NCBI GenBank assembly: GCA_027943245.1
Contig: JANDJZ010000038.1
Span: 124,001 to 188,000 of the forward strand
Direction of reading: 5' to 3'
Length of the DNA stretch: 64,000 bases
Source: Acanthamoeba sp. SK_2022b
Taxonomy: Eukaryota; Discosea; Longamoebia; Acanthamoebidae
Positions 37,542 to 48,987 of the stretch are shown here, in pieces. The position numbers and the translations under genes were made by a program. The notes below the pieces were generated by a model. That model worked only from the letters and a program-made list of their open reading frames with translations, searched no databases and had not been told where the DNA came from. The number at the start of each line of letters is the position of its first letter. The first letter of the stretch is position 1.

Positions 37542-39269
37542 ATGAGGGCGAGTGCCTGCTCTAGTGCTGCCTTGGTCCTCTTTTGCCTCGCGTGTTGGGC
37601 GTGTGGCGCAGCAGCACTGGGCGACACAGCTTTGGGTGGCTTCTCCCTGCTCGCTCTGTCGTCCTCGCCCCCGACGAACACACCGTCTGTCTGGCTTTTC
37701 GCCGACGCGTCTCTTGGGGACTCTCCCTTCTCCACCATTCAAGTGCCCGCGGATGCGCTTCTCAACACCTCAGCAGTGGCGCTGGCTGTACGCCCGAGTT
37801 TGGCCTCGTCTAGCTCGGCCAGCGCTGTAGTGCTTGGGCCGCGAGCCATCGCCGCCCTCGCGGGCGCCAGCGGCGGCATTCACTTCGAGCGCACGCTCGC
37901 CTTTGCATCGGCAGACACGCTTCTATCCGACGTTGCCTATGTCGAAGGGAACGGCAGCGGCGAGGCCAGCAGGATGGTTGCGCTTGGCGTGAAGGAGGGC
38001 AGTGGCCTCTTTCCGAACGAGGTGCGATTCTTCGTATCGACCAACGACGGAGCCAACTGGACAGCCGTGAGCACGAGCACTCACACCCGTGCCACCAACG
38101 GCTCACTGACCTTCGTCCCCGGGTCTGACATCGGCTACGCGTGTATGTCTCTCGTTTCGTTGTTCATTTTGAGGTTTCGTTGCAGTGTTTGACAAAGTGT
38201 TAATTGTGGTGTAGGCGTTGGCGGACTCGTCTTCCGAACGACTGACGGCGGCCTAACGTGGACGACCGTGCGCTCTGCGGTCGCCACTGTCTTTAATCGA
38301 GTCTCCGTTTACAACAGTTCTATCGCGGTGATGACTGGCCATTACATTTACACCAGCGTGGCCAGCATGTACATGTCCACCGACGGCGGCAACAGTTGGC
38401 AGTCAGCCACGACGCCTCCACTGGCATCGTCGGCCCTTATCGAAGGCCTGGTGTTGCTCTCCGACACAACGTGGGTGCTGGCCGCCGCAGGCTCGCTGTG
38501 GCGCACCACCGACGGCTCAACGTGGACCAATCTCACCATCGCAGCTCCACCAAATACGCACTGGACGGACATCGAGGTGAGCCGCCTGAGCGGGAGCGCG
38601 GTGGTGGTTGCCGTGGGCTCTTCCGGGCAAGTGGGCGTGACTGCCTCTTCGACGGACCAAGGCTTAACGTGGAACATTGCCACGCACCCCGGCGTTTCTT
38701 TCTTGAAGGTTGTGTTAGGCGTGCCCATGCTTCCACCGCCTTCATCCTCGCCCTCACCCTCACCTTCATCCTCACCGTCACCTTCATCCTCACCGTCACC
38801 TTCATCTTCACCATCGCCCTCTGCATCATCGTCTCCCTCGCTTTCACTGTCACCATCGCCAACTCCCTCGCCGTCTCCGTCTGTTTCCCGAACGCCGTCT
38901 ATTTCGGCCTCGCCATCAGCGTCGCCAACGCGCTCTCCGTCGTGCTCCCCCTCCACCTCGCCTACGTCCACTGCAAGCCTATCACCATTGCCATCTGGCT
39001 CGGCCACACCTTCACGCTCGGCCTCACCTACCGCCTCCACTTCACCTACCGCATCGCCTAACCCATCGTCCAAGCCTTACGGCGGCTACGATCCCAAGTC
39101 GCTTATCGTCGGTCTGTGCGTGGGCATCGGCGGGTTCGTCCTGGTCTTAGTTCTGCTTCTGATCGCGGCTCTCTTCGTCTGGCGGTGCTGGAAGCAACGG
39201 CAGGAACGTCTCTCGATTGCCGCTTTTGGGTCAGAAGACGAGAGGCACCTCTTGATGATGCAACTTTAA
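37542..39269 (+). CDS. Type I membrane protein with BNR/sortilin-like repeats and mucin stalk
   Basis: 551 residues in two exons (37542-38142, 38215-39269) that join in frame. Signal peptide (SSAALVLFCLACWACGAAA). The ectodomain has Asp-box/BNR-type repeats: STNDGANWTAV, RTTDGGLTWTTV, STDGGNSWQSA, RTTDGSTWTNL and STDQGLTWNIA, the S/T-x-D-G-G-x-x-W pattern of beta-propellers such as sortilin/Vps10 and Ycf48-like proteins. A Ser/Pro stalk of SPSPSSS repeats (about 38730-39080) is probably heavily O-glycosylated. One TM helix (LIVGLCVGIGGFVLVLVLLLIA) precedes a short tail ending EDERHLLMMQL, which contains a DxxxLL acidic dileucine sorting signal. A sorting or adhesion receptor is inferred. Confidence 0.82.
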
Positions 39270-39415
39270 ACCTTTTAGTCATCGAAACGAGTATCGCTCA
39301 GCAAAACCAAAAGGGGCTTACCTTAACCTTACGCAAGGTACAAAACAGAAGCACAAACAGCAATAGAATTGGCAACTCCACTATAAAACAAGATCATTAT
39401 TGAATGCACATATAA

Positions 39416-39486
39416 GCGTTGGTGGTATAGTGGCAGCATTGGTGCCTTCCAAGCACTAGACCCGGGTTCGATTCCCGGTCAACGCA
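39416..39486 (+). tRNA. tRNA-Gly (TCC)
   Basis: 71 bases, no intron. Acceptor GCGTTGG pairs with TCAACGC, anticodon loop CTTCCAA (TCC), T arm CCGGGTTCGATTCCCGG, discriminator A. The same gene body occurs twice more in this window. Confidence 0.95.
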
Positions 39487-39662
39487 ACCTTTTTTGCCAC
39501 AAACCACCAACGCAGCATGATCAAGCTCCTGCACTTTCTTTAAATAAAAGAAAAGAAAATCCCAACGCTGGATTACAATTTGGCCCAATTCTTTTAGCAG
39601 ATCTAGGGGGTCCCTTGGCCCAGCATGTGTTTGGCGCAGCAAGTTGTTTAATAAAAAATGGT

Positions 39663-39733
39663 TGCGTTGACCGGGAATCGAACCCGGGTCTAGTGCTTGG
39701 AAGGCACCAATGCTGCCACTATACCACCAACGC
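39663..39733 (-). tRNA. tRNA-Gly (TCC)
   Basis: Inverted copy of the tRNA-Gly at 39416-39486, with the same mature sequence as far as I can compare. The two face away from shared spacer DNA of 176 bases. Confidence 0.95.
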
Positions 39734-39933
39734 TCCTATAACACCGTCATTCTCTGGGATAAGGTAAATATAATATATTCAGTAGGCCTGCACAATACTT
39801 TTGTTGGGTGAGAGGCTGATCAGGCCTGTGAGGTGGGGCACTGTGCTTGCAGAGTTGAAAGATGCGAGTGTGGGTACACTTGAGCCCACTTTGCATCTTT
39901 GGCGTTTATAGGGAGATAAAAAAGACAGGTGCT

Positions 39934-40005
39934 CGCTCACGGTGGGGATCGAACCCACAATCTTCCGCTTAGGAGGCGGACGCCTTTCCATTGGGCCACG
40001 CGAGC
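39934..40005 (-). tRNA. tRNA-Arg (CCT)
   Basis: 72 bases, no intron. Minus-strand acceptor GCTCGCG pairs with CGTGAGC (one G-U), anticodon stem TCCGC/GCGGA with loop CTCCTAA (CCT), T arm GTGGGTTCGATCCCCAC, discriminator G. A matching copy lies on the plus strand at 43138. Confidence 0.93.
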
Positions 40006-40209
40006 CTGACATGCTTGAATGAGCATCAACATCATCGTGCCATTACACAATGGCGCAAGGGCGTTGGTACGCACAAGTTGCAGGCGCGCGGCCATTCGCC
40101 ACGGGCGGGCGGGCCTTTCTGCGCTGGCAGTCCGCAGGGTCTTTTTGGGGACACCCCGCACCGCGCACACTGCTCACCTTCTCGACCGTAGATTGCCGAA
40201 ACGCCCAAG

Positions 40210-41331
40210 ATGCAACAACCGATCGTGCTGCAGGAGGGTGTGCACGGCGAGGTGGTGGCCATCCTCGATGCCGGCTCACAGTACGGCAAGCTCATCGATC
40301 GGCGATTGCGCGAGCTCAACATTGCCACCGTGCTGCTTCCGCTCGACACGCCAGTAGAACGTTTGGCCCACTTCAAGGCCATCATCATCTCCGGCGGACC
40401 CGACAGTGTCTACTCGCCCACCGCTCCTGCCTACGACCCTCGTCTTTTCGTCTATCAGTTCGACTCTTCGTCATCATCTCGTCCTCCGATTTTGGGCATC
40501 TGCTATGGCATGCAGCTCATGAACCACATCTTCGAGGGCAAGGTGGAAAAGAAAGAGGCACGCGAAGACGGACAGTTCACCATCGAAATCGACACCTCGT
40601 CGCCCCTCTTCGCCGGTCTGCAGACCGAAGAAAAGGTGCTTCTCACCCACGGTGACTCCCTCGATGAGGCCGGCGTTGCCCCGGGGTTCCAGGTCATCGC
40701 CCGCTCCGGTGGCATCGTCGCCGGCATTCAGTCCGTCGAGCGCAAGCTCTATGGCCTCCAGTTCCACCCCGAAGGTACCCCTCCCGTGCGCTCCTGGCAG
40801 CTCATCGTGTGCGGTGCTGGGCGCATCTCCCTCTGCGTGTTGTGTGTGTGTGCTCACGAATGCGTGCACACGCGGTGGCCAACGGTGCAGTGGACCTCAC
40901 GGAGAACGGCCGACGCATATTGGAGAACTTTGTGGTGCGCATCGCTGGTGTGGCGCAGAGCTACACGGTGGAGGATCGGCAGGAGAAGGCCATCGCCGAG
41001 ATCCGACAGGCCGTGGGCCAGGACAAGCACGTCCTGGCGCTGGTCAGCGGCGGCGTGGACTCGTCCGTCCTCGTGGCACTGCTCCATCGCGCGCTGCCCG
41101 CCGACCGCATCACCGCCCTCCACGTGGACCACGGGTTCATGCGCAAGGACGAGAGCAAGGGCGTGGTAGAAGCGCTGACGGCGATCAACGTCGATCTTAA
41201 GGTCGTCAACGCCGCCGAGACCTTTGCCGCCGCCACCCAGCCGCCGCCCAAGGGCACCGGCAAGCGTCTCGACAGCACCGTGGTCCGTAGCTCCCACCAT
41301 GTCGATCTATTGGACCCACACTCACGCCCGT

Positions 41332-41392
<61 letters not shown>

Positions 41393-42960
41393 CGAGCCGG
41401 CTCGCAGAACCCGGAGGAGAAGCGCCAGATCATCGGCGACACGTTCATGACGGTGGCCGATGAAGCCGTGGCCGGGCTCAACCTGCCCGTCGACAAGGTG
41501 ATCCTCGCCCAGGGCACGCTGCGCCCCGACCTCATCGAGAGCGCCTCCGGTATGGTGTCGGGCAAGGCCGCCGTGATCAAGACCCACCACAACGACACCC
41601 ACCTCGTCCGCCGTCTGCGCGACGAGGGTCGAGTCGTCGAGCCGCTCAAGGTGGGTCGCCCTCGCCATTCATCTGGGTTTCTTTTCCACTGAACATTGGC
41701 CTTTTGACCGTACGACAGGACTACCACAAGGACGAGGTCCGAGTGCTCGGCGCCCTGCTGGGACTCCCCGAGTCGCTGGTCTGGCGCCAGCCCTTCCCGG
41801 GGCCTGGCCTCGCTGTGCGCATCCTCTGCACGGAAAAGCCCTACATCGGAACTGGTGCGCCTTTGCCGCTCTCTACATTTTATTTTTATTTTATGAATTT
41901 TTGTTTTGTAATTCATTATTGATTTATTTCATTTCAAACAAAAATTATACCACATGCGTTTTCTGATTTTATGCCTACGGCGCTGTTCCCTTCAAGACGA
42001 AGAATGGAGCAAGGCAAAGGACATGCTCGGCGCCATTCTCGAGTTCCACAAGCTCCCATCGGACAGCAGCGTTCAGGGAATGATCACCCGTGCCCTGCCG
42101 CGTCAGGTCAAGGACGCCGAACGACTGCGTGGCATCTCTGCTCGCGGCGATATCAAGGGCATGGTGCTGCCCATCCAATCCGTACGCACTTGACCCTACA
42201 AACAAACAAACGCGCACGTACTCGCCGACTCTCACACATTTGGCGATAGGTGGGCGTGCAAGGCGATGGCCGCTCCTACTCTCATCCGGTGGCCCTCTTT
42301 CACGAGGGCGGCTCGGGCGACAGGAAGGGCAACGACCAGAAGGACATTCCGTGGGGCGACCTCGCGTTCCTTGCAGCGATCATTCCCCGCTACGTTCACG
42401 GCGTCAACCGCGTGGTGCTCATGTTTGGCGAGAAGTATGTCTGCGGCGCCTTGATTGAACTCGAGTCGGTGGTCTTGATGAGACGCGGTTGTTGCTCACT
42501 GTCGACACGTGCGCGGAAACAGGCCGGCGACTGAAGAGCCTGTGATCACCCCCACACACCTGACGCCCGATGTGCTGGATCAACTGCGGGAAGCTGACGC
42601 CGTGGTGAACGAAGAGCTCGCCACCCACGACCTCATGCGCAAGATCAGCCAGGTGCCCGTCGTCATCATACCACTGCCCCTCGACGAGCCCACGGTACCG
42701 ACTCGCGCCCACCGCACTCGGAACGCTGCTTCCTTCTGACCCAACCAATGTGTGGCGAATGTGCAAAGGGCCATCGCTCGGTTGTGGTGAGGACGTTGAT
42801 CACCAACGACTTCATGACGGGGCATGTCGCGCAGCCGGGCGTGGACATTCCCGAGGCTGTCGTGGAGGTGATGGTCAAGCGCCTGCTGCAGGTGCCCGGC
42901 ATCGCACGCGTGGCCTACGATCTCACGCCCAAGCCGCCCGCCACCACGGAGTGGGAGTGA
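40210..42960 (+). CDS. guaA: GMP synthetase (glutamine-hydrolysing)
   Basis: Converts XMP, ATP and glutamine to GMP, the last step of de novo GMP synthesis, in the cytosol. ATG at 40210 ([14 protein letters not shown]). The class I glutamine amidotransferase domain has [21 protein letters not shown], the nucleophile in GICYGMQLM and the HPE triad end in GLQFHPE. The ATP pyrophosphatase domain has the P-loop [13 protein letters not shown] and [10 protein letters not shown]; then [24 protein letters not shown], the GMP-synthetase dimer region ([10 protein letters not shown]) and the eukaryotic insertion as in human GMPS. C-terminal [11 protein letters not shown] and [18 protein letters not shown] at 42958-42960. 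About seven introns, one with a (CA)n tract. Both flanks carry tRNA-Arg and tRNA-Gly genes in inverted order. Confidence 0.95.
41334..41390 (+). repeat. (CA)n microsatellite in a GMP synthetase intron
   Basis: About 28 CA units, in the intron between the exons ending KRLDST and beginning [11 protein letters not shown]. Confidence 0.95.
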
Positions 42961-43137
42961 ATCTTGCGTGAGGTAATAAATTGGCCCGAAGAGAACCGGA
43001 CATCAAGCGCCTCGACTAGAGCGGTATTGGCCACACACGGCGAAGATAACTTCGCAGACAAGATCGATTTCGCCCAGTTCACGTTTAGGTAGTCACTCAC
43101 TGTGTTATTAGAGCAGCATATGGCAATAGCATGTCAG

Positions 43138-43209
43138 GCTCGCGTGGCCCAATGGAAAGGCGTCCGCCTCCTAAGCGGAAGATTGTGGGTTCGATCCCCA
43201 CCGTGAGCG
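43138..43209 (+). tRNA. tRNA-Arg (CCT)
   Basis: Same mature sequence as the minus-strand copy at 39934-40005. Flanks also match in part: GCATGTCAG before the gene and AGCxCCTGT with a T-rich run after it. Confidence 0.93.
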
Positions 43210-43292
43210 AGCTCCTGTTCTTTTACCCTTGCCGGCTAAAAAAGCCCATGGTTTGTTACTCCATCTTGCTTTGAGGCAGAACTCACATAGGA

Positions 43293-43363
43293 GCGTTGGT
43301 GGTATAGTGGCAGCATTGGTGCCTTCCAAGCACTAGACCCGGGTTCGATTCCCGGTCAACGCA
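43293..43363 (+). tRNA. tRNA-Gly (TCC)
   Basis: Third copy of the tRNA-Gly(TCC) seen at 39416 and 39663, followed by AACCTTTTT, a plausible Pol III terminator. Confidence 0.95.
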
Positions 43364-44102
43364 ACCTTTTTATCTTGCAATCTAACCTATTTGCTTGCAA
43401 CAAGGCTGGCAAACATCATCCAGGCAAGGTAGAGTTGGAATCTTCCCCTCCCCAGCTTGCTGGCAAAACAAAATGTGAAGTGTGAAAAACTGAATTGACA
43501 CTTTAACTGACACAACATACACCAACACAGTGCTTGAGCATGTCTATTGGTGTTTTAAAGCATCTTCCTTCTGTCTTCCCACAGCAGGTAAAGAGGAATC
43601 AGATGGTGCAATGGCTAAGGCTCTGCCTTGCAATATCTCAAAGATTGTGTCCTCTATCCTTTTTCCAACTTGCTGGCCAAGGGCAGCCAGGACGATGGTG
43701 CATGCCCCTCTCCCCCTCAATGCGACTTGTCTGCAGTGCCCAAGGTCGCTCACACATTGTGTCTTCTTCTGGCTGGTGAAGAGGACGAGATGGAGGACTA
43801 CTACGCTGATGACAAGGAGACCGAGGGGCTGCTCCACTGCTGCTTGTACCTCTTTCCTTTCTCTAAATAATTGTTTACAAAGTAGTGTTGCCACTATTTC
43901 CGATCTTTATCCTTGGCGAACAGCGCCCAGTTTAGCTGCCTTTTCCGTGCTGGGCGAGGGTTCGAGCCTGGTCAATGCAACTTTTTTTCCACAGAGCAAG
44001 TTTGCCAAAGGAGGCTCGGCTAGTGGCTTGGTGCTTGTCTTCATCCACATTTTAAGAAGTTTTCACATGTGTGTTTATTTGAGGGGGCAGAGGGCAACAG
44101 GC
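43364..44102. other. Gene-poor stretch with a CpG-free first part
   Basis: 739 bases between tRNA-Gly and the uL23 gene. The first 320 bases (to about 43690) contain no CpG that I can find, as in the block at 33405-34335; CpG returns afterwards. No recognisable protein on either strand. A decayed tRNA-like segment lies near 43905-43983. Confidence 0.5.
43905..43983 (+). pseudogene. Probable tRNA-Gly relic
   Basis: The end of this segment, AGGGTTCGAGCCTGGTCAATGCAAC, resembles the T arm, acceptor and 3' flank of the nearby tRNA-Gly (GGGTTCGATTCCCGGTCAACGCAAC). Upstream, TGCCTTTTCCGTGC echoes the anticodon arm TGCCTTCCAAGCAC. The 5' half is not recognisable, so a non-functional relic. Confidence 0.45.
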
Positions 44103-44886
44103 TTAGATGATACCGATCCTGTTAGCAATGTCAAGGGCGTCAAAGTCACCGGTGAGGCGGACGTAAGCCTTCTTCTTGCCGTCGGGCCTCACGAGGGTGT
44201 TGACCTTCTCGGCGGTGATGTCGTACATCTTCTTCACAGCGTCCTTGATCTGACGCTTGTTGGCCTTGAGGTCGACGATGAAGACGAGCGTGTTGTTGTC
44301 CTCGATCTTCTTCATCGCGCTCTCCGTCGTCAACGGGTGCCTAAGGACGCGGAACTGGTCGAGCTTGTTCGTGCGGGGCACCGACCTCCTGGGGTACTTC
44401 GGGTTGCGGGGCAGGCGGAGGGTCTTGGGGCGGAAGAAGTGCACGTTCGTCCTCACCTTGCGCACGCGCTTGGTCACTCCCTTCTTGATGGTCTTCTGGA
44501 GCTTGAGGGCCTTGGTCCTGGCCTGGGCGGCCTGACCAGCCTTCTTGGCGACGGCGCTGTCGGCCTTCTTGTCGGCGGGGGCAGCGGCCCTCTTGGCAGC
44601 GCGGTTGACCTTGTCCTTCTTAGGGGCGGCCTTGGCAGCGTCCTTCTTGGCGGGGGCGGCGGCCTTCTTGGCGGGGGCAGCCTTGGCGGGGGCGGCCTTC
44701 TTGTCGGCGGCCGGCGTGGCCTTCTTCTTGGTTTCTGCATTCCATAATTACACCAAAACAAATGCAGGAGATGCCAGAGAATCAGCATTCAGTCGCCGAT
44801 TGAAGCGTAATCACAACACTCTCTGGGATGGGGACGAGACAACCAACACAAACACAACAAGGACGGGGCTTCGTACCCTTAGGCAT
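44103..44886 (-). CDS. RPL23A: 60S ribosomal protein uL23 (L23a/L25)
   Basis: Large-subunit ribosomal protein near the peptide exit tunnel, docking site for SRP and nascent-chain factors. 213 residues in two exons. Exon 1 is only 10 bases (44877-44886: ATG CCT AAG G); after a 142-base intron, exon 2 continues [13 protein letters not shown]. The N-terminal extension is an Ala/Lys/Pro repeat ([12 protein letters not shown] type) of about 75 residues. The core follows: [71 protein letters not shown] and [11 protein letters not shown], stop TAA at 44103-44105. Divergent from ATG9 with 249 bases between the starts. Confidence 0.96.
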
Positions 44887-45135
44887 TGCTAGTTATGTGT
44901 CCTCTGCAGAGACCCCTAGAGCAGGATGGCCGATACGAGACTGGGAGGAGAGAGAGAAAGAGGAAGAAAAGAAAAATCCTCCCTATAGTCCGGTTTTGCT
45001 TGCCTCGCGCCAGCTTAAGAAGGCGATGTCCACATATATTCATACTCACGGAAAGCAGGCGCACAAAATGATTGCGCAATTACCTGATCTGCAATTTCAG
45101 AAATCAGATTGAAAAGAACTCGAGGACCAACACCA

Positions 45136-48100
45136 ATGGAAGGGGAGATGAGCGACACAACAAGCAGAACGTCCCTTTTGGGCAGTGGCGATGCGGTAGG
45201 GGCTCATTTGCCTCCACTTGGCGATCACCCCAATTCCATGGAAGATGTGGGCGAGGTTGTTGATGGTCCTGTACAAAATCTTGATCAGTTTTTCACGAGG
45301 GTACCTGCTGCATGGCCGTTTGATGTGTCACCAGCCATCAACTACTATCGACTCGTGGCTCAACCCCCCCCCCCCAATCGCTTTGCAGGTTTACGACTAC
45401 TATCAATACAAAGGATTCGGAGCCATCTTCCTTGCTCGAGCCCTCAACCTGTGGTATGCAATCCAAAACGCTCTATCTCCCCCAAATCCTCCTGTCCTCT
45501 GCTCGTCGTGTCCGAGAGTGGCCTAAGGCGGTGTTGTGACGGACACGCAGTACATTAGCCTTCGTTATCCTCTTTCCCACTTTCTTGGTCACCTACGTCG
45601 ACTATCACACGCTCTTCTCTACCAACGACCTCAGCCAGGCCATCCTTTCCCTCGAGCTGAGCAGGTACCGCGCCACGTCACGCCACAGGCCACCCCCGAC
45701 CCCGCGCTGTTCGTTGAGCGCTCACCCTGGCCCGGCACGCAAGGCTGCACCCCTTTGTCGCTGTGTGCCTGGCGCTCTTCCTGCTGTTCTGGCTGCTGCA
45801 GTTCTTCCAGTTCCTGAGCGAGATCAGGGACAAGCGGGAGATCAAGCACTTCTATAACCAGGCCCTGCGCATCAGCGACGACAAGATACAGACGATGCAG
45901 TGGCACGAAGTCGTGGACCGGCTCACCAAAGTCGCGGCCAACCGCCGGCTGGTGATTGTCAAGGACGAGCTCACGCCACTCGGTTCGACGCCTCTTCTCT
46001 CTCTCTCTCTCTCTTATCATGGCAGCTGCATGGCCCTACTGACCGCTGTGGCTTGCGGCGTTTTTGGGACCACCAGACGTGGTTCAGCGCATCATGAGGC
46101 GGCAGAACTACATGATCGCCTTGGTCAACCAAGGCATCGTCTCCTTTTCGGTCCGGCTGCCGTTCGTGGGTCTCTGCTCCTTTTGGAGCAAGACGCTCGA
46201 GTGGTGGTACGTGCCGCCGCACCACACGCCCCCCTCCCTCCCTCTCCGCACAGCTCATCCAATCCGTCTCGCCTCTGCCCCAGCCTCTCGTTCGTGCTCG
46301 GCTACACCGTGTTTGGGGCCCATTCGGTGCGCAAGAAGGTCCTCCAGCCCGAGAACCTCGAGGCACGCCCCACACCAATTTATTTTTATTTATTTATTTA
46401 TTTTTATTCGTTAAAGAGGCGCATCGGCTAATTGATCGTGGGGTATGGCCGTACACAACAGCGCACGGCCCGTTCGCTGCAGCTGCACCTGCGCGTGTTC
46501 GCCGTGGCCGGGTTCTTGTTGACGCCATTCGTCCTCATCTTCCTCACCATGTACTTCTTCTTGCGGTACGTCGTCACCTCTTCCACCAACCCCCTCCTCG
46601 CGAAACTGCCCAACCGGCTGATCGTCCACTTTCAGGTATGGCGAAGAGCTCCGCAACCGGCCCTCCTTCACACTGGCGGCCAGGAATTGGAGCCGCTCCG
46701 CTCGGTGGAGGCTCTGGGAGTACAACGAGCTGCCCCACCTGCTTCATGAGGTAACCCCAGCCCCCCCCATGTTTGCCTCCTTTTAAAATTCTAATTATTT
46801 GATTGTACATGTGGGCACTATCGTCTGAAACTCGACTTCGTCGTCCACACGTCAGCGCCTGACGACGGCATCCGATGCCGCGGAGAAGTACCTGTCGCAC
46901 TTCCAGCCCTACCCCGTCACGCTGATCGCGCGCTTCGTCCGGTTCGTCGCCGGCGCGTTCGTTGCCGTGCTCATCCTCATGGCGATTCTCGACGAGGACA
47001 CCCTCCTCACGTCTCACGTCGGCGGACGGTGCGCTTTCCTTCTCCGGGCCCGGCAATATCGCTTCGCCTGCCCCCCCCCCCTCTCATCGCTTTTATCGTT
47101 CTTTTTCTGATCCACTCCGCAGCTCGCTCGTTTGGTGGCTGGGCGTGTTGGGCACCGTCGTCGCCCTGTCGAGGGCCCACATCCCCGACGAGCGACAGGC
47201 CTTCGCTCCCGGTAATGATCCACACCTCGCCTCGCACTCCACCAGCGGGACACCCGCGTTGGCGATGATGTATTGCTGGCCGCTGACCGGCTGGCGCGTC
47301 GTGAAGGTCCTGATCTCGAGGCGCTCGTCACGTTGACGCACTACAAGCCCGACGGATGGGTGGGGAGCGAGAACACGTGGGAAGTCAGAGATGAGGTACA
47401 GCCCCGTTGGCTGCCCCTCCCCCCCCCTCTTGCCATGGGCGCGCGTCCGTGGCTGAAGCTGCGTGGCTTGGCTCGGCAGGTTGCAGACCTCTACGAATTC
47501 AAAGCCACTTCGCTGGTGAGAGAGCTGGCGGCCATTCTCGTGGGGCCCTTCATCCTCTTCTTCTCCACGGCATCTCGCCAATCCACACGTACTCCCGCCC
47601 ACCGCCGCCTGCTCCGCTTCGCCTTCGCGCGCTAACGCTTCTTTCTTCTTTTTCGCTCTTTGCTTGCTCTGCCGAGCAGTTGCCATAATCCAGTTCTTCC
47701 AGCAGTGCACCGATAACGTCGAAGGCGTAGGTGCGTGTCGTTGAATGGCTTACGATGTAGAGGGGGGGACCGATCGGGCGGCCTCTTGCGTGCCTGGCTG
47801 ACTACATCCGTGAAATACGCTGTGGGGGGGGGGATTGCATGTGTCTGCCGCGGCAGGCTATGTGTCTGCCGCGGCAGGCTACGTGTGTTCGTTCGCCAAC
47901 CTCGACAGCGCGCTGGACAAGCTGGGCGACCCCGACTGGGGCAGTGGCACCGACCCCGAGTCGCCCCTGGACAAGGGCAAGGAGAAGGACGAACGCGAGG
48001 GGGAGGGGGAGGAGGAGGAGAGGCTGGTCGGCCGAGAGGAAGGCGGAGAGCAGCGCCCGCACGACTTGGAGGAGGAGATCCGCGCTGCCACGCGTAGCTC

Positions 48101-48818
48101 ACGCAACGGAAAGATGGAGAAATCGCTGCTCAATTTTGTCGTACGTCTTCTCCTCTCTCTCCCCGGCACTGCTGTCCACTTGCCTGCTCTCTCGAGCGCG
48201 GCACGCTCACGCTCACCCGTCTGGCGGCGCACACGGCATGTACAGGAACACTATCCCACGTGGCAGCCCGCACGACCAGGCCAGCGCCTGCTGGACAACC
48301 TCTCGCGCCACCTCAACAACGTCAACTCGAGTCGGTTTGGTCCCTCGGCCGAGGTTCGGCTTCACCCCCCCCCCCCATTTGCCTCCCCCCTCCCGTCTCG
48401 TGCGTGCTATTCCTCACCAGCGACCTCCCATGGGGGATTCATGGCCGGGGGGGGCATCAGATGGGCCAGAGCCTGGGCTTCTTTGGGCGCAATTGGGCGC
48501 ACGGCGGGATGGGCGCCTCCACTGCCGCGCCGTGGGCCACGTCGGGCAACTGGGCCATGGGCAGCTCGTGGGCGCAGTTGGCCGAACGAAACTTGCAGCA
48601 GCCCCCAGCCGCGCCGTGGGCCTCTTCTCTCCTTTCTGTACGTTGGGCCCGCACGTCCCGGGACACCACCTGGTGCTGCTGTTGACCACGCCCGCAACCC
48701 CCCCCCCCAGGTCCAGCAGAGCTTCCACGAGCAGGCCGTTATGAGCAAACCGCTGGTGCCGTCCCATAGAAAACGACCAGACGCCACGGGCCGCGACTTC
48801 GAGTTGCGCCCGCTGTGA
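45136..48818 (+). CDS. ATG9: Autophagy protein ATG9 (lipid scramblase)
   Basis: Multi-spanning membrane protein that seeds and feeds the growing phagophore; ATG9 family members are trimeric lipid scramblases. ATG at 45136 (MEGEMSDTTSRTSLL). Family blocks in order: VYDYYQYKGFGAIFLARALN, FVTYVDYHTLFS, TM helix AVCLALFLLFWLLQFFQFL, MQWHEVVDRLTKV, DVVQRIMRRQNYMIALVNQG, TM FLLTPFVLIFLTMYFFLRY, ARNWSRSARWRLWEYNELPH, RLTTASDAAEKYLSHF, TM FVAVLILMAILDEDTLLTSH, TM SLVWWLGVLGTVVAL, LVRELAAILVGPFILFF, IIQFFQQCTDNVEGVGYVCS. The tail is acidic, then Gly/Ser/Ala/Trp-rich, ending DFELRPL, TGA at 48816-48818. About 14 introns; one acceptor is duplicated (47841-47882). Confidence 0.92.
47841..47882 (+). repeat. 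21-base tandem duplication at an ATG9 splice acceptor
   Basis: Two 21-base units, GTGTCTGCCGCGGCAGGCTA plus T or C, each containing CAG|GC. The downstream acceptor (exon from 47878) gives VEGVGYVCSF, the conserved ATG9 reading; the upstream one (47857) would add seven residues, YVSAAAG, in frame. Confidence 0.9.
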
Positions 48819-48987
48819 GTGCAACCGCGGCGCTCTTGGCACCCTGTTGCCGTGAACGTGCAATTAAATGGCCGTTGATTGGCGCTGCTCTTTTTAATTT
48901 AATGAACTAGGTAAACTCCGACAAACTTAGGTAGGTCCGGCAACGGGTTATCGTCTTGGCACCAGTTACACACACACACCACACAAC

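Noticed and set aside
43530..44747. A 405-codon plus-strand frame across the uL23 gene
   Set aside because: Its distal half is exactly antisense to ribosomal protein uL23 and is Gly/Leu/Val low complexity; its proximal half lies in CpG-poor DNA without recognisable protein.
47847..47877. CCGCGG palindromes as a regulatory site
   Set aside because: They are explained by the 21-base tandem duplication at the ATG9 splice acceptor.
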